The notes beneath the pieces were generated by a model. The model did not search any database, was not told the DNA's origin, and was given only the letters and a program-made list of their open reading frames with translations. Made by a program: the position numbers and the translations under genes. Shown here in pieces: positions 22,590-31,444 of a stretch of 43,745 bases of DNA (position 1 is the first letter of the stretch; each line of letters starts with the position of its first letter). The stretch lies in the NCBI GenBank assembly GCA_900548145.1, contig URJB01000015.1, positions 1-43,745 of the forward strand, given 5' to 3'. This stretch comes from an uncultured Eubacteriales bacterium (GTDB taxonomy: Bacteria > Bacillota > Clostridia > Christensenellales > Aristaeellaceae).

Positions 22590-24656
22590 TTAGGCTTCGT
22601 CGATCACGGCAGCAGCGACGCGCTCGGCGGGTACGACGATGGTAACGGCACGACCGGTCTTGCGGCTGCGGAGATTCACGACCTGATCCTCGCCGGTGGG
22701 GTTCCACAGACTGACGGCCAGACCGCCGTTGCAGCCTTCCCAGCCCTTGACCAGCACGTTCTCGCTGTCCGAGGTAAAGCCGTCGCCGTCCACGAAGCGG
22801 CCCCGGAGCAGGAAGTCGCCGTACTGCTCGTACAGGGCGGAGATTTCCTTCAGATAAGCGGCGTACCGGGGAATATCCCGCAGAGAACCGCAGCAGCGGT
22901 AGATGGTCATGTCAAAGCGCAGACCATACAGGAAACTGAACCCGGCCATGGCCTTGTAGCTTTCCTCGTCCTCGCCGCATTCCCGGTTGGTGGCTACCAA
23001 TTCCGGGAAAGTGTAGCGGTACAGCTCCGGCATGAACAGATCGTCGCGCACGTCCGTGGCGTGCTGGGCTGTTTCCGGGGAGCGCAGACGCACCGGGGGC
23101 TGGGTGTTGGCGCTGTGGGAAATATCCATGGACTGACCGAAAATATCAGTGTTGTGCTCCATCAGGATAATCTTGTCCTGCCCGAAGGTCTTGATATACT
23201 CCCGCAGACCGGCGTAATTGGCGGCCTTGCTTTCATGGGAATGGCTGGGCTTGGCGTGGGTGTGTCCCTCGGCGTAGCAAAAATAGGGGTGCCAGGAACC
23301 GATGTCGTACAGCACGCCGTCCGCGCCCAGCTCCAGGCAGGTCTTGGCGGCCTCCTTCATCTTTTCCTGCCACAGGGGCGAGCCGGGGCAGGCCAGATAC
23401 ATAGGCATGGCCGGGTTGCCGATCTTGCGGTAGGTGCCCTCGCCGCAGTAGGTCTCAGCAAAGGGAATATCCTCGCCCCAGATGGAGCGGATGGTGGCCT
23501 TGTCTCCGCCTTCCTTAAGGTAGAAGTCGCTGTGATGATCGATCAGGGCATAGCTCAGGAACATCAGCACCTTGCCGCCCTTTCGGTGGACATACTCGAT
23601 GCCCTCCCGCAGCAGTTTTTCGCCGCCCATGCGTTCATCCACCCGGAAATCGGGCCACTGGCGGGCAAAGCCGCCTTCTTCCCACCCCAGCAGGTACAGA
23701 GTCTTGAGGCCGCTGGCCTCCAGCTCGTCGTACATGGTGGGGATGTCGGCATAGCTCCAGTTCAGTTCACAGTGGTGCTGCTTGAAAATCAGCCGCAGCC
23801 AGCCCGTCATGTCCCGGCTCCATTCGGGGTTGACGGGCGGGACAAAGCCGCCTTTTTCTTCCATGAAGGCCCGGTACAGCTTCGCGCCCGCGTGCCAGTC
23901 GCCCAGATGGGGATAGCAGTCGATGGGGGCCATGGTGAAGCGCTCGCCCGCGTCGATCATGGGGTAACGGATAAAGCCGAAGCGAAGCACGTTCAGCTTG
24001 GCGTCCCGCTCGATGTGCAGGCCCACTGTCTGGTGGGTCACGTCCTCGCTGGCGCAGTACAGGCCCTCGCCGCCGGTGTACCAGTCGTACCACTGCATGG
24101 AGGCCGCGTCCGAGGGATAGAGCGCGTCCATGTCGGTATGGTATTGATCGTGGCGTTCGTATTTGCGGAACCCGGCAAAGGTGCTCAGGTCGGCGTAGGC
24201 GGGACGGCGCACCCGCCGTCCCAGCCCATTGGGCCACGCGATGAAATCATTGTCCGGCTCTCCGGCCAGCGTCCGCGCCCCGGAAACCGGGGTCAGCTGC
24301 AGCTCCATCAGCGTTACTTCCGGATCCCGGTTTTCCAGATCGGCCCAGACCTGCAGACCCAGATCGTTCATCTGAAAATGAAGGTTCAGAGATGCGTTGA
24401 TTTTCCGGCCCTCATCGCCGGTAAGCCCGTCATAGCAAAGGGTCAGGCTGTTTTCCCCGGCCTGGACGGAGAAGCGCTGCTCCTCGGCCCAGACGGGAAC
24501 CTCTACCCGTTCTGTGTTCTTTACCGCATAGATCAATTTCCACACCGCGCCGGGCGTGTGGATGTACTCATGCCCGGTCTGACGGTGATAGCAGCTGATG
24601 GAACGGCCCCGGCTGTCCAGCCGGTAGATCATGGTCTTTCCCTGAAGCTCATACAT
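22590..24656 (-). CDS. DUF6259-type glycoside hydrolase-like protein (clan GH-D relative)
   Basis: This 688-residue cytoplasmic protein has an N-terminal beta-sandwich (about 1-260), a TIM-barrel-like middle (about 280-600) and a C-terminal beta domain. Barrel blocks include LKTLYLLGWEEGGFARQWPD, LGADGVLYDIGSWHPYF with a candidate catalytic Asp at 451, and DKIILMEHNTDIFG. The general plan recalls alpha-galactosidase-like families; I assign it to DUF6259 by recall of these blocks. AGGAGG precedes the ATG, 18 bp after the isomerase-like gene. It is the last gene of the five-gene operon. The substrate and mechanism are unknown. Confidence 0.7.
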   Translation of the reverse strand: MYELQGKTMIYRLDSRGRSISCYHRQTGHEYIHTPGAVWKLIYAVKNTERVEVPVWAEEQRFSVQAGENSLTLCYDGLTGDEGRKINASLNLHFQMNDLGLQVWADLENRDPEVTLMELQLTPVSGARTLAGEPDNDFIAWPNGLGRRVRRPAYADLSTFAGFRKYERHDQYHTDMDALYPSDAASMQWYDWYTGGEGLYCASEDVTHQTVGLHIERDAKLNVLRFGFIRYPMIDAGERFTMAPIDCYPHLGDWHAGAKLYRAFMEEKGGFVPPVNPEWSRDMTGWLRLIFKQHHCELNWSYADIPTMYDELEASGLKTLYLLGWEEGGFARQWPDFRVDERMGGEKLLREGIEYVHRKGGKVLMFLSYALIDHHSDFYLKEGGDKATIRSIWGEDIPFAETYCGEGTYRKIGNPAMPMYLACPGSPLWQEKMKEAAKTCLELGADGVLYDIGSWHPYFCYAEGHTHAKPSHSHESKAANYAGLREYIKTFGQDKIILMEHNTDIFGQSMDISHSANTQPPVRLRSPETAQHATDVRDDLFMPELYRYTFPELVATNRECGEDEESYKAMAGFSFLYGLRFDMTIYRCCGSLRDIPRYAAYLKEISALYEQYGDFLLRGRFVDGDGFTSDSENVLVKGWEGCNGGLAVSLWNPTGEDQVVNLRSRKTGRAVTIVVPAERVAAAVIDEA

Positions 24657-24674
24657 GGCCTCTTTCCTCCTGCC

Positions 24675-26471
24675 TTACGGCTTGAGCATGGTCTTGTGGA
24701 TGACCGCCACGCCGATGCCCTTGTTCACCACGCGGTACTTGCCGAAGGTGGCGGGCACCACGACGATGTCCAGCATGTTCAGGTCAAAGTAACGGCTGGG
24801 ATCCTCCACGGATTCCACGCGCACCTTTTCGCCGTCCACCAGCGCCAGCACGTGGAAATCGTCCTTGGTATCGTCCTCCATGGAGGTGGCGAACACCAGA
24901 TTGCGCAGGGAGAAGTACAGCAGGTCATGCTCGCCCACGACCTTCTCGCACCAGTCCTCACCCTGACGGACGACGCCGCCGTGGTTGACCAGATTGTCCC
25001 GCACAAATTCGGCAGTGCGCTCGGGGTGGATCACGTCCCGGCCCATCTTCAGGTGAATGGGGCGGGGCAGGCCGGTCTGGGGGTCGATGCGCTGATAGTC
25101 GTACAGCTTGTAGGTGTAGGAGCCCACGGTCAGGCTGCCGATCTCCAGAATGACCTGATTGCGGCCGGAGGCATGCACCGTACCGGCGGGAATCATCACC
25201 TGCGTGCCGGGCACGGAGGGAACGGCGTTGATGTACTGGGTATAGTCGATCAGCTCGTGGGTCTCCTGCGCCTTTTCCGCGGCGGCGAAGAACTTTTCAC
25301 AGGAGTCCTCGTGCTTGAAGCCCAGATAGGTCTTGGCGTCCTGCGCGGTGACGCAGACGTAGTAGCTCTCGTCCTGACGGCCCAGCTCGGAGTGGTTCTT
25401 CATCACATATTCCGCGTCTGGGTGGCACTGGATGGACATGTTGCCGTTGGCGTGATAGGTATCGTCATAGTTGAAGCGGATGGGGAAGTAGCCGCCAAAC
25501 GCGTCGTAGGCCCGCTTTCCCAGCAGTTTTTCGCCCATGGCCTGCACGAAGGTGTAGAAGGGCACTTCAAACTCGTTGCCGTCGAAGGTCGCCGCCAGAG
25601 AGACCTCCATGGGGATCATATCGAACACCCACGCGCAGTTCTTCATTTCCTTGGGCAGCTTGCGCAGCTTGTGGACGTAGAAGCCGCCCCACACGCCTTC
25701 CAGATACACCGGGCGGCAGCGCATGGGCGAACGGTTCAGCTCGTCGAACAGATCCAGCAGCGCGCCGTAGGGCAGCCACTGCATCTTCTGTGGATCATCG
25801 GCGAAAATATAGCCGTCCAGCGCCTTTTCCCGGATCAGCTCCCAGCGCAGATCCAGCGCGGTCTCGAAGTCCACATAGTAGTTCCGGCGCATCAGCTGGC
25901 TGAAGGGACGGGAATGGGTAGAACCGTAGTTGATGGCCAGGCCGGTCTTATAGTTGATAGCGGTCTGCCGGGGGGACAGGTCCATCCAAACCTTCAGGTC
26001 GTAGCTGTCCCGCAGGGCCTTGCACAGCGCGCCCATGCCGTAGACCACCACGGGGCCCTCGACCTTGTCCAGCTTTTCCTTCAGCGCCTGCACCTTTTCG
26101 GTGTTCTGCAGGCCCTCATAGCCCTCCATGAAGCGGCGGCCGTACAGCAGCACGGGGTCGCGGTCGCGGTCGGTGGGCAGATAGGGAGCCAGCTTTTCAT
26201 CCAGCTCTTTTTCGTCCATGGCCAGCGTGGTCGCGTCGATCAGGCAGACGTTTTCCACAAACTCTTCCAGCTGACGGGCCAGCGCGCCGATCTCCGCGCC
26301 CGCGTAGCAGTCGATACCCACGCGGGTCTTGCCGGCCTTGATCTGCCGGGCGATCTCCTTCGCCACGGACTGGGGGCCTTTGACCAGCCCGTTCTTCACG
26401 GACTCGGGGGCGTGAATGGGATTGACCGCATCGGGATCCACGTAGGGATAGGGATGGAACATAAAACTCAT
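24675..26471 (-). CDS. Mannose-6-phosphate-isomerase-like cupin with degenerate kinase-like N-domain
   Basis: This is a 598-residue two-part protein. The C-terminal half (about 255-598) resembles class I phosphomannose isomerase: GVWGGFYVHKLRKLP, the metal-site-type SIQCHPDAEY at 346-354, and IPAGTVHASGRNQVILEIG at 427-445. The N-terminal ~240 residues look like a uridine-kinase/phosphoribulokinase fold (VCLIDATTLAMDEKELDEKL, KVWMDLSPRQTAINYKT), but the Walker A position reads GIDCYAGAEIGALARQL (52-68), with no GKS/T, so ATP binding is doubtful. It probably interconverts phosphorylated or free sugars in this operon; the true substrate is unknown. The ATG has a GGAGG at good distance. It lies between the ROK kinase and DUF6259 genes. 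Confidence 0.7.
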   Translation of the reverse strand: MSFMFHPYPYVDPDAVNPIHAPESVKNGLVKGPQSVAKEIARQIKAGKTRVGIDCYAGAEIGALARQLEEFVENVCLIDATTLAMDEKELDEKLAPYLPTDRDRDPVLLYGRRFMEGYEGLQNTEKVQALKEKLDKVEGPVVVYGMGALCKALRDSYDLKVWMDLSPRQTAINYKTGLAINYGSTHSRPFSQLMRRNYYVDFETALDLRWELIREKALDGYIFADDPQKMQWLPYGALLDLFDELNRSPMRCRPVYLEGVWGGFYVHKLRKLPKEMKNCAWVFDMIPMEVSLAATFDGNEFEVPFYTFVQAMGEKLLGKRAYDAFGGYFPIRFNYDDTYHANGNMSIQCHPDAEYVMKNHSELGRQDESYYVCVTAQDAKTYLGFKHEDSCEKFFAAAEKAQETHELIDYTQYINAVPSVPGTQVMIPAGTVHASGRNQVILEIGSLTVGSYTYKLYDYQRIDPQTGLPRPIHLKMGRDVIHPERTAEFVRDNLVNHGGVVRQGEDWCEKVVGEHDLLYFSLRNLVFATSMEDDTKDDFHVLALVDGEKVRVESVEDPSRYFDLNMLDIVVVPATFGKYRVVNKGIGVAVIHKTMLKP

Positions 26472-26505
26472 GGGTTCTTCCTCCTGTATGGTAAGTTAGA
26501 AAAAA

Positions 26506-27369
26506 TCAAAGGGAAATTTTGGGCAGCACCTCGGTGCATTCTTCCCGAGTGCGCAGGGCGTAATAGGCCGCACCCCGCAGGGCCGCGTCGTCCAGATGGT
26601 GGGACACTTCCCACGGGAAGGGCAGTTTCAGCTGCAGAAGGTCGGCGGAGCGGGCGATCTGTCCGCCCAGCGCCAGCTTGTCCGGATGGAAGCGACGGTC
26701 GATGATCTCCATCAGCTCCGACAGGGCTTCGCCCGCCAGCCGGAAAGCCCGGAGAGCCTGTTCGTCCCCCTGACGGGCCCGGCCTGCGATATCCTTGACG
26801 GAAAGGGGCTGACCATAGGCGGCCTGAATGGCCCGGGTGGACACATAGTCCTCGGCGATGCCCTCCCAGAAGGGAGCGCACCACAGGGCCAGTGCCGGAG
26901 TCTGGGTCTGATCGATCAGGACTTTGCCGTCCTTCATCATGGAAAATCCCAGCCCCGTGCCCAGCATCACGCAGCAGGGGTTTTGCGTCCCCTGCAGCGT
27001 TCCGTCGGAAACCTCGCCCAGAATGTAGGAAGTGGAGTCGTGCAGGAAGCGGACGGGAAGTCCTGCCCGTTCGAAGGGCGGCAGGATGGAGCAGCCGTAC
27101 AGCGCCTGAAATTTATGCTTCATCCGGAATACGCCCTCGGTGTAGTCGAAGGGGCCGGGGAAGCAGGCGCAGGCTCCGGCCAGCGGCGCGGCCTCCAGCG
27201 CCCGGCGGATCACCTCGCCGAAAGCCTCATAGACCTTCTCCGGCGATTCGTCCGCCCGGGCGGGCACTTCGCCCACGCTGCCGGGAAGCAGCGCGCCCTT
27301 TTCGTCGGCAACGCCGTATTTCAGAAAGCTGCCGCCTACATCCAGCACCAGAATATTGCCAGTCGTCAT
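26506..27369 (-). CDS. ROK-family sugar kinase
   Basis: This 287-residue actin-fold protein phosphorylates a sugar or acts as a kinase-like partner. The N-terminal ILVLDVGGSFLKYGV is the phosphate-1 motif; ACFPGPFDYTEGVFRMKHKF and VRFLHDSTSYILGEV are the ROK sugar-binding loops, with Asp in HDST as candidate catalytic base, and VMLGTGLGFSMMKDG follows. The CxCGxxGC zinc motif found in many ROK glucokinases is absent, which marks a divergent subgroup. The ATG at 27369 lies 13 bp after the glycosidase stop, with GAGG nearby. Its place beside an isomerase-like pair suggests an isomerase-kinase route. Confidence 0.85.
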   Translation of the reverse strand: MTTGNILVLDVGGSFLKYGVADEKGALLPGSVGEVPARADESPEKVYEAFGEVIRRALEAAPLAGACACFPGPFDYTEGVFRMKHKFQALYGCSILPPFERAGLPVRFLHDSTSYILGEVSDGTLQGTQNPCCVMLGTGLGFSMMKDGKVLIDQTQTPALALWCAPFWEGIAEDYVSTRAIQAAYGQPLSVKDIAGRARQGDEQALRAFRLAGEALSELMEIIDRRFHPDKLALGGQIARSADLLQLKLPFPWEVSHHLDDAALRGAAYYALRTREECTEVLPKISL

Positions 27370-27382
27370 GCAAATATCAACC

Positions 27383-28792
27383 TCAGTCGTCAAAATCGCC
27401 GAACATCAGAAGCAGGGGGCTGTCGGTCAGGGGCAGGTTCACCAGCTCCACAACATTGCTCAGATCGTCCCGCTTCACCAGCGTTTCAGGCACCTGATAC
27501 ACGTCGCCGGTCATCAGATCGACCAGACGGGGCGCGTCCTTCACGCCCGCCAGCTGGAAGCTGACAGTACTGTCGAAGGTCTCCCGCATCAGGTCGGCGG
27601 CCTCCCAATAAGCCAGCGCCGTGCCGTTTCCGCGGCGGAAGCCCAGCATCACCAGACGGCTGTCGGAAGCGTCCTTGTCGAACACGCGGGGAGAGGGATT
27701 CACCACCCGGCGGACGGGCAGCTGCTCCGGCTGCGCCTTTCCGTCAAACAGGGTGCACAGGTGCTGCAGCGCCCGGTAGGACAGCTTGGGGGTGTATTCG
27801 CCGGTGGCCAGCCCTTCCTCGTTGAAGTCGGCCTGAATCACGCCGAAATAGCCGAAATCCAGATAGGAGGCCTTATCCCCTACCTTGCCGTTCAGGGCCT
27901 CGATCATGTCCATGGCGGAAAAATGGGAGGTGAACACCATATCGGTGGACAGATCGATCAGCCGGTGGCGCAGCAGGTACTTGGCCTGCTTAAGGGGCGT
28001 CCACGCGCCGCCCCGCAGCGCGCCCGCGCCCCGGGAATCGGACTGGGTACCGCTTTCGCCCTGAATGATCTGCACCTTGGGATTGTAGCGGTCGAGCAGG
28101 GCCCGCAGGGCCTGCATTTCGTTCAGCGCGTCCAGCTCGTTGGCGTTATAGCGGTGGAAGGAGACCGCGTCGGCCTCCGCCGCCACGCCCCGGTCCAGCA
28201 TCCGCTTGAAATAGGGCAGATTCACATAGCACAGCACGCCCGCGATGGCCTTGGCCTCCGGGTCGGCCTCGTGGATGGCCCGAGCCGTGGCCAGCGCGAA
28301 ATCGCCGTATTCCTCGGGGCTTACGCCGGTTTTCCAGCACCACTGGCCGTCCGGCTCGTTCCAGATCTCGTACCACTTCACCTTGCCGCGGTAGCGGGTC
28401 ACGACGGCCTTCACATAGCGGAGCCAGCCTTCCCGCTCTTCCTCGGTAGCGATGGGCGCGCAGCCCACCGCGCCGAAGTATTCCTTCGCCATGGGGGTGT
28501 ACAGCTCGTTGCCGTAGCACAGGTCGATCCAGGGCTCCATGCCCCGGGCGATGAGCTGATCCACGATGTCGTCCAGCCATGCAAAGTCGTACTTTCCCTT
28601 TTCGGTTTCCGTGCGCTGCCAGCCGGACTGAAGCCGGACGTAGTGTACGCCGCTGGCGGCAACCAGATCATAGGCCTTTTCCGGCTCGAATACCTTGCGG
28701 TCCAGCTTTTCAAAGCCGATGCCGATGCGGGAGGGGCCTACCTGAGCAGCGTTCCGAAGCGGCAGGGTTCCGATTTTCTTCATCCGTTCCAT
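27383..28792 (-). CDS. GH39-like (clan GH-A) glycosidase
   Basis: This 469-residue TIM-barrel hydrolase carries KWYEIWNEPDGQ with the putative acid/base Glu at 146 and VQIIQGESGTQ with the putative nucleophile Glu at 246. The spacing fits retaining clan GH-A enzymes such as GH39 beta-xylosidases. A C-terminal beta domain follows from about 360. It lacks a signal peptide, so it would act on imported oligosaccharides. The ATG at 28792 is preceded by AAAGGAG. It is gene two of the five-gene operon; the sugar it releases presumably feeds the isomerase and kinase encoded beside it. Family assignment beyond clan GH-A is tentative. Confidence 0.72.
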   Translation of the reverse strand: MERMKKIGTLPLRNAAQVGPSRIGIGFEKLDRKVFEPEKAYDLVAASGVHYVRLQSGWQRTETEKGKYDFAWLDDIVDQLIARGMEPWIDLCYGNELYTPMAKEYFGAVGCAPIATEEEREGWLRYVKAVVTRYRGKVKWYEIWNEPDGQWCWKTGVSPEEYGDFALATARAIHEADPEAKAIAGVLCYVNLPYFKRMLDRGVAAEADAVSFHRYNANELDALNEMQALRALLDRYNPKVQIIQGESGTQSDSRGAGALRGGAWTPLKQAKYLLRHRLIDLSTDMVFTSHFSAMDMIEALNGKVGDKASYLDFGYFGVIQADFNEEGLATGEYTPKLSYRALQHLCTLFDGKAQPEQLPVRRVVNPSPRVFDKDASDSRLVMLGFRRGNGTALAYWEAADLMRETFDSTVSFQLAGVKDAPRLVDLMTGDVYQVPETLVKRDDLSNVVELVNLPLTDSPLLLMFGDFDD

Positions 28793-28832
28793 GGTTGTCT
28801 CTCCTTTGGACTCTGGTTTGTTTTTCAGCGCC

Positions 28833-30263
28833 TTACACGCGCTCAAATTCGAAGTTCATCATCATGGCCAAGTCCTGCAGCTCCGCCTGCACGTTGCCGT
28901 CCACGATGCCGTAGTGCTGGGTCACGCCCTGCCGCAGCAGCTTGGTGAACAGCTCGGTGCAGCTTTCGCCCACGGGACGGAAGTGGCTGTGGGAATAGGT
29001 GGCCAGGAAATGGTCGGTATGCACGGCCTCGATCTGGGCGGCCACAAACTGGAACTTGCCCGTCTGCTGAGAGCAGTGCAGCATGGTCTTTTCGCCTTCC
29101 GGGAACACGTACCACGCAAAGGGCGCGCCGGCGTATTTCCACTTGGTTTTGGCAAAGCGCACGTCGGACGAGATCTTGCACTTGCCCCGGGGATCGGTGT
29201 AATCGTTGGGGCCCGCGTGGCCGCCGTCAAAGCCGTGGTTGGGCAGGTCGATATGGAAGGGCTCGATGTAGTTTACGTGGCCGCCGGTCAGCAGCTTCAG
29301 GGCGAAGCAGGCGATGCCGCCGCCGATGTCGCCTTCGGGCACGATGAGGGTCTTCACATCGGGAGAGGTGGGCCAGAAGCCGGGCCGCAGGCCGATGTGC
29401 TGGAACAGCACGGTGTCGATATCGTTGAGCACCAGCAGATCCAGATTCTTCTTTTCCGCCAGACGCTCCATGCCCATGGAGGCGCGGACGGAGGCCAGGA
29501 ACTTGCCCTCGTCCACATTGGGCAGCACTTCATACTGGGAGGCGATGCGCTTCATCACCGCAGCGGCGTCGGCTTCGGTGACGGTGTTGACGGTATCTTC
29601 CAGCTCCGCCACGGACAGGAACCGCAGCTCCGGCCCCACATCCCGGAAGATGGCGTAGGGATCCACATAGGTGCTCCACATGACCTCGTTCATGCAGGCC
29701 AGCAGGCCCATGGTGCTTTCCCGGAAGAGAGCGCGGGCCCGGGCGGCGCAGCCGAAGGTTTTGGCGCGGGCCAGAACTTCCGTCCAGGTACCGGCGTAGA
29801 CCTCCAGCATGGGGCGGTTGAAGCGCTTGACGGAGCCGCTGGCCTCCAGCGAGCCCACCAGTCCGCCGCAGCACAGATACTCGGCGAATTCGTCGTCATC
29901 ATGGGTGTCCTTCAGTTCGATCTTGTCCCGCATCCGATGGCAGAACAGCACCGGGCAGGCGGGCATATCCCGCAGGAAGCGGATCCACGCGAAGTCCTCC
30001 GCCCAGCTGAGGTAAATAGCCAGCACGTAGTCCACCTTGGCGGTCACGAAAGCGTCGATGGCGCGCTTCACATCCTCGGCGGTGTAGATCACGCCGGGGA
30101 AGGTCACTTCCGCGATAGCGGACGCTTCCTTGGCCATCCATTCGGCTTCCTTCTGCTTGCGTTCCTTGTAGCTGCCGCGGGCCGTGCCCTCGCCAATGGT
30201 CTGGAAGCGTTCGGGGGAGATCAGCAAAAGTCCCATCCGGGGACGGCGGTTCAGATCGATCAT
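28833..30263 (-). CDS. L-fucose/L-arabinose isomerase family protein
   Basis: This 476-residue protein belongs to the fucose/arabinose isomerase superfamily of metal-dependent aldose-ketose isomerases. The N-terminal domain has SYKERKQKEAEWMAKEASAI and VLAIYLSWAEDFAWIRFL; the substrate domain includes LNDIDTVLFQHIGLRPGF, PEGDIGGGIACFALKLLTGG and NHGFDGGHAGPNDYTDPRGK; TYSHSHFRPVGES carries His ligand candidates. The exact sugar cannot be assigned. AGGAGG precedes the ATG. It heads the five-gene catabolic operon (this gene, GH39-like, ROK, ManA-like, DUF6259) with a strong promoter 70 bp upstream. Confidence 0.8.
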   Translation of the reverse strand: MIDLNRRPRMGLLLISPERFQTIGEGTARGSYKERKQKEAEWMAKEASAIAEVTFPGVIYTAEDVKRAIDAFVTAKVDYVLAIYLSWAEDFAWIRFLRDMPACPVLFCHRMRDKIELKDTHDDDEFAEYLCCGGLVGSLEASGSVKRFNRPMLEVYAGTWTEVLARAKTFGCAARARALFRESTMGLLACMNEVMWSTYVDPYAIFRDVGPELRFLSVAELEDTVNTVTEADAAAVMKRIASQYEVLPNVDEGKFLASVRASMGMERLAEKKNLDLLVLNDIDTVLFQHIGLRPGFWPTSPDVKTLIVPEGDIGGGIACFALKLLTGGHVNYIEPFHIDLPNHGFDGGHAGPNDYTDPRGKCKISSDVRFAKTKWKYAGAPFAWYVFPEGEKTMLHCSQQTGKFQFVAAQIEAVHTDHFLATYSHSHFRPVGESCTELFTKLLRQGVTQHYGIVDGNVQAELQDLAMMMNFEFERV

Positions 30264-30331
30264 AACAAGAACCCTCCTTCAAAAACCTGTTTTTTTATCG
30301 AAAGGGAAACATCTCCTTTAGAGCCAGCTTC

Positions 30332-30360
30332 ATTATAGAAGTATGACAAGTAATTGTCAA
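30332..30360 (-). promoter_or_regulatory. Consensus promoter for the five-gene sugar operon, with palindrome
   Basis: On the minus strand, TTGACA (30360-30355) and TATAAT (30337-30332) are exact consensus with 17-bp spacing. A palindrome GACAA-gtaa-TTGTC (30345-30358) overlaps the -35, a candidate repressor site. Confidence 0.88.
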
Positions 30361-30401
30361 TGCTGTTTTTCAATTTTTGCATAGAACTTTTCTTTTTTCA
30401 T

Positions 30402-30430
30402 TTGACAGAAGGAGAACTTTCCTTTATACT
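30402..30430 (+). promoter_or_regulatory. Promoter for the RpiR-type regulator
   Basis: TTGACA (30402-30407) and TATACT (30425-30430) are separated by 17 bp, divergent from the sugar-operon promoter. Confidence 0.85.
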
Positions 30431-30445
30431 GGATACAAGGAAAGT
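30416..30445. promoter_or_regulatory. Operator candidate over the rpiR-type promoter
   Basis: ACTTTCCTT (30416-30424) and AAGGAAAGT (30437-30445) are a perfect 9-bp inverted repeat that brackets the -10 box. Related AGAACTTT sites occur at 30383 and 30413 as direct repeats 30 bp apart, and inverted at 30448-30455. Confidence 0.55.
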
Positions 30446-30528
30446 AAAAAGTTCTTTTTTCGCATAAACGCGTATTTCAGTCAAAAGCCGCCGGGCCGCT
30501 TTCCGTCCGGCCGAGGGAGAGGATAGCC

Positions 30529-31407
30529 ATGGCCGCAGCCGGAGGATGCTTTTTCCGCATCAAAGAATCCTACGCATCATTAAGCCCCAAAGAGCAGCAG
30601 ATCGCCGATTACCTGACGCAGCACCCCCGTCAGGCCTCCGGCATGTCGCTGGAGGAGCTGGCGCAGGCCTGCGGCAGCAGCGTTTCCTCCGTCATGCGGC
30701 TTTGCAAGGCCCTGAAGCTGTCCGGCTACAAGGAGCTGATGAAGAGCCTGTGCGGCGAATTGTCCGTGTTGGAGGAAAACCGGGAATTTGAGGATATCCA
30801 CCCCGGCGACGACCCCGAGGCGGTGATGAGCCACCTTCTGACCAGCGACTTCGGTGCGCTGCGCACCACCATGGAAATGAACGACGCGGCGGAGTTGGAG
30901 CGGGCCGTTAGCCTTCTGTGCCGGGCCCGGCGCACCGATTTTTACGGCGTGGGTTCTTCCGGTCTGGTGGCGCTGGACGCCAGCAACAAATTCGGCCGCA
31001 TCGGCAAGGTCGCCGTGGCCAATACCGACCCGCACAACCAGTACATCACCTCCCTTTCCCTGCGCAAGGGCGACGCGGCGGTGGTGATCTCCTATTCCGG
31101 CGAGACCACCGACACCGTCAACGTGGCCCGGGAGGTCGCCGCGGCGGGCGTGGAGATCATCTCCCTGACCAAGTTCGGTTCCTCCACCATCAGCGACCTG
31201 GCCTCCATCCGGCTGTTCACCGGCAGCACCGAGACCTTCATGCGCAGTGGCGCCATGAGCTCCCGTATCTGCCAGATGTTCATGATCGACGTGCTGTATA
31301 CGTCCGTGTGCAGCCGCACTTATAAAGAGATTCGTCCCCATCTGGAAAAGACCCGGGAGGCCGCCCTGCGGATGCATACGGCCCGCGGCGAGACCAACAA
31401 GGACTAA
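30529..31407 (+). CDS. RpiR/MurR-family transcriptional regulator with SIS domain
   Basis: This 292-residue regulator has an N-terminal RpiR HTH (KEQQIADYLTQHPRQASGMS, GSSVSSVMRLCKALKLSGYK) and a C-terminal SIS sugar-phosphate-binding domain (about 115-250) with YGVGSSGLVALDASNKFGRI and AAVVISYSGETTDTVNVARE. Members sense phosphosugars, as MurR does for MurNAc-6-phosphate. Inverted repeats at its own promoter and the adjacent divergent operon promoter suggest it controls both itself and the sugar operon. It precedes a NamZ-like gene by 37 bp. The effector is unknown. Confidence 0.9.
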   Translation: MAAAGGCFFRIKESYASLSPKEQQIADYLTQHPRQASGMSLEELAQACGSSVSSVMRLCKALKLSGYKELMKSLCGELSVLEENREFEDIHPGDDPEAVMSHLLTSDFGALRTTMEMNDAAELERAVSLLCRARRTDFYGVGSSGLVALDASNKFGRIGKVAVANTDPHNQYITSLSLRKGDAAVVISYSGETTDTVNVAREVAAAGVEIISLTKFGSSTISDLASIRLFTGSTETFMRSGAMSSRICQMFMIDVLYTSVCSRTYKEIRPHLEKTREAALRMHTARGETNKD

Positions 31408-31444
31408 AAAACGTTCATCTATACATAACTAGGAGGGTATTTCT

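Noticed and set aside
22434..26705. Another open frame of about 1420 codons on the plus strand
   Set aside because: It is antisense to three well-supported operon genes and begins inside the palindromic element; no family motifs are present.
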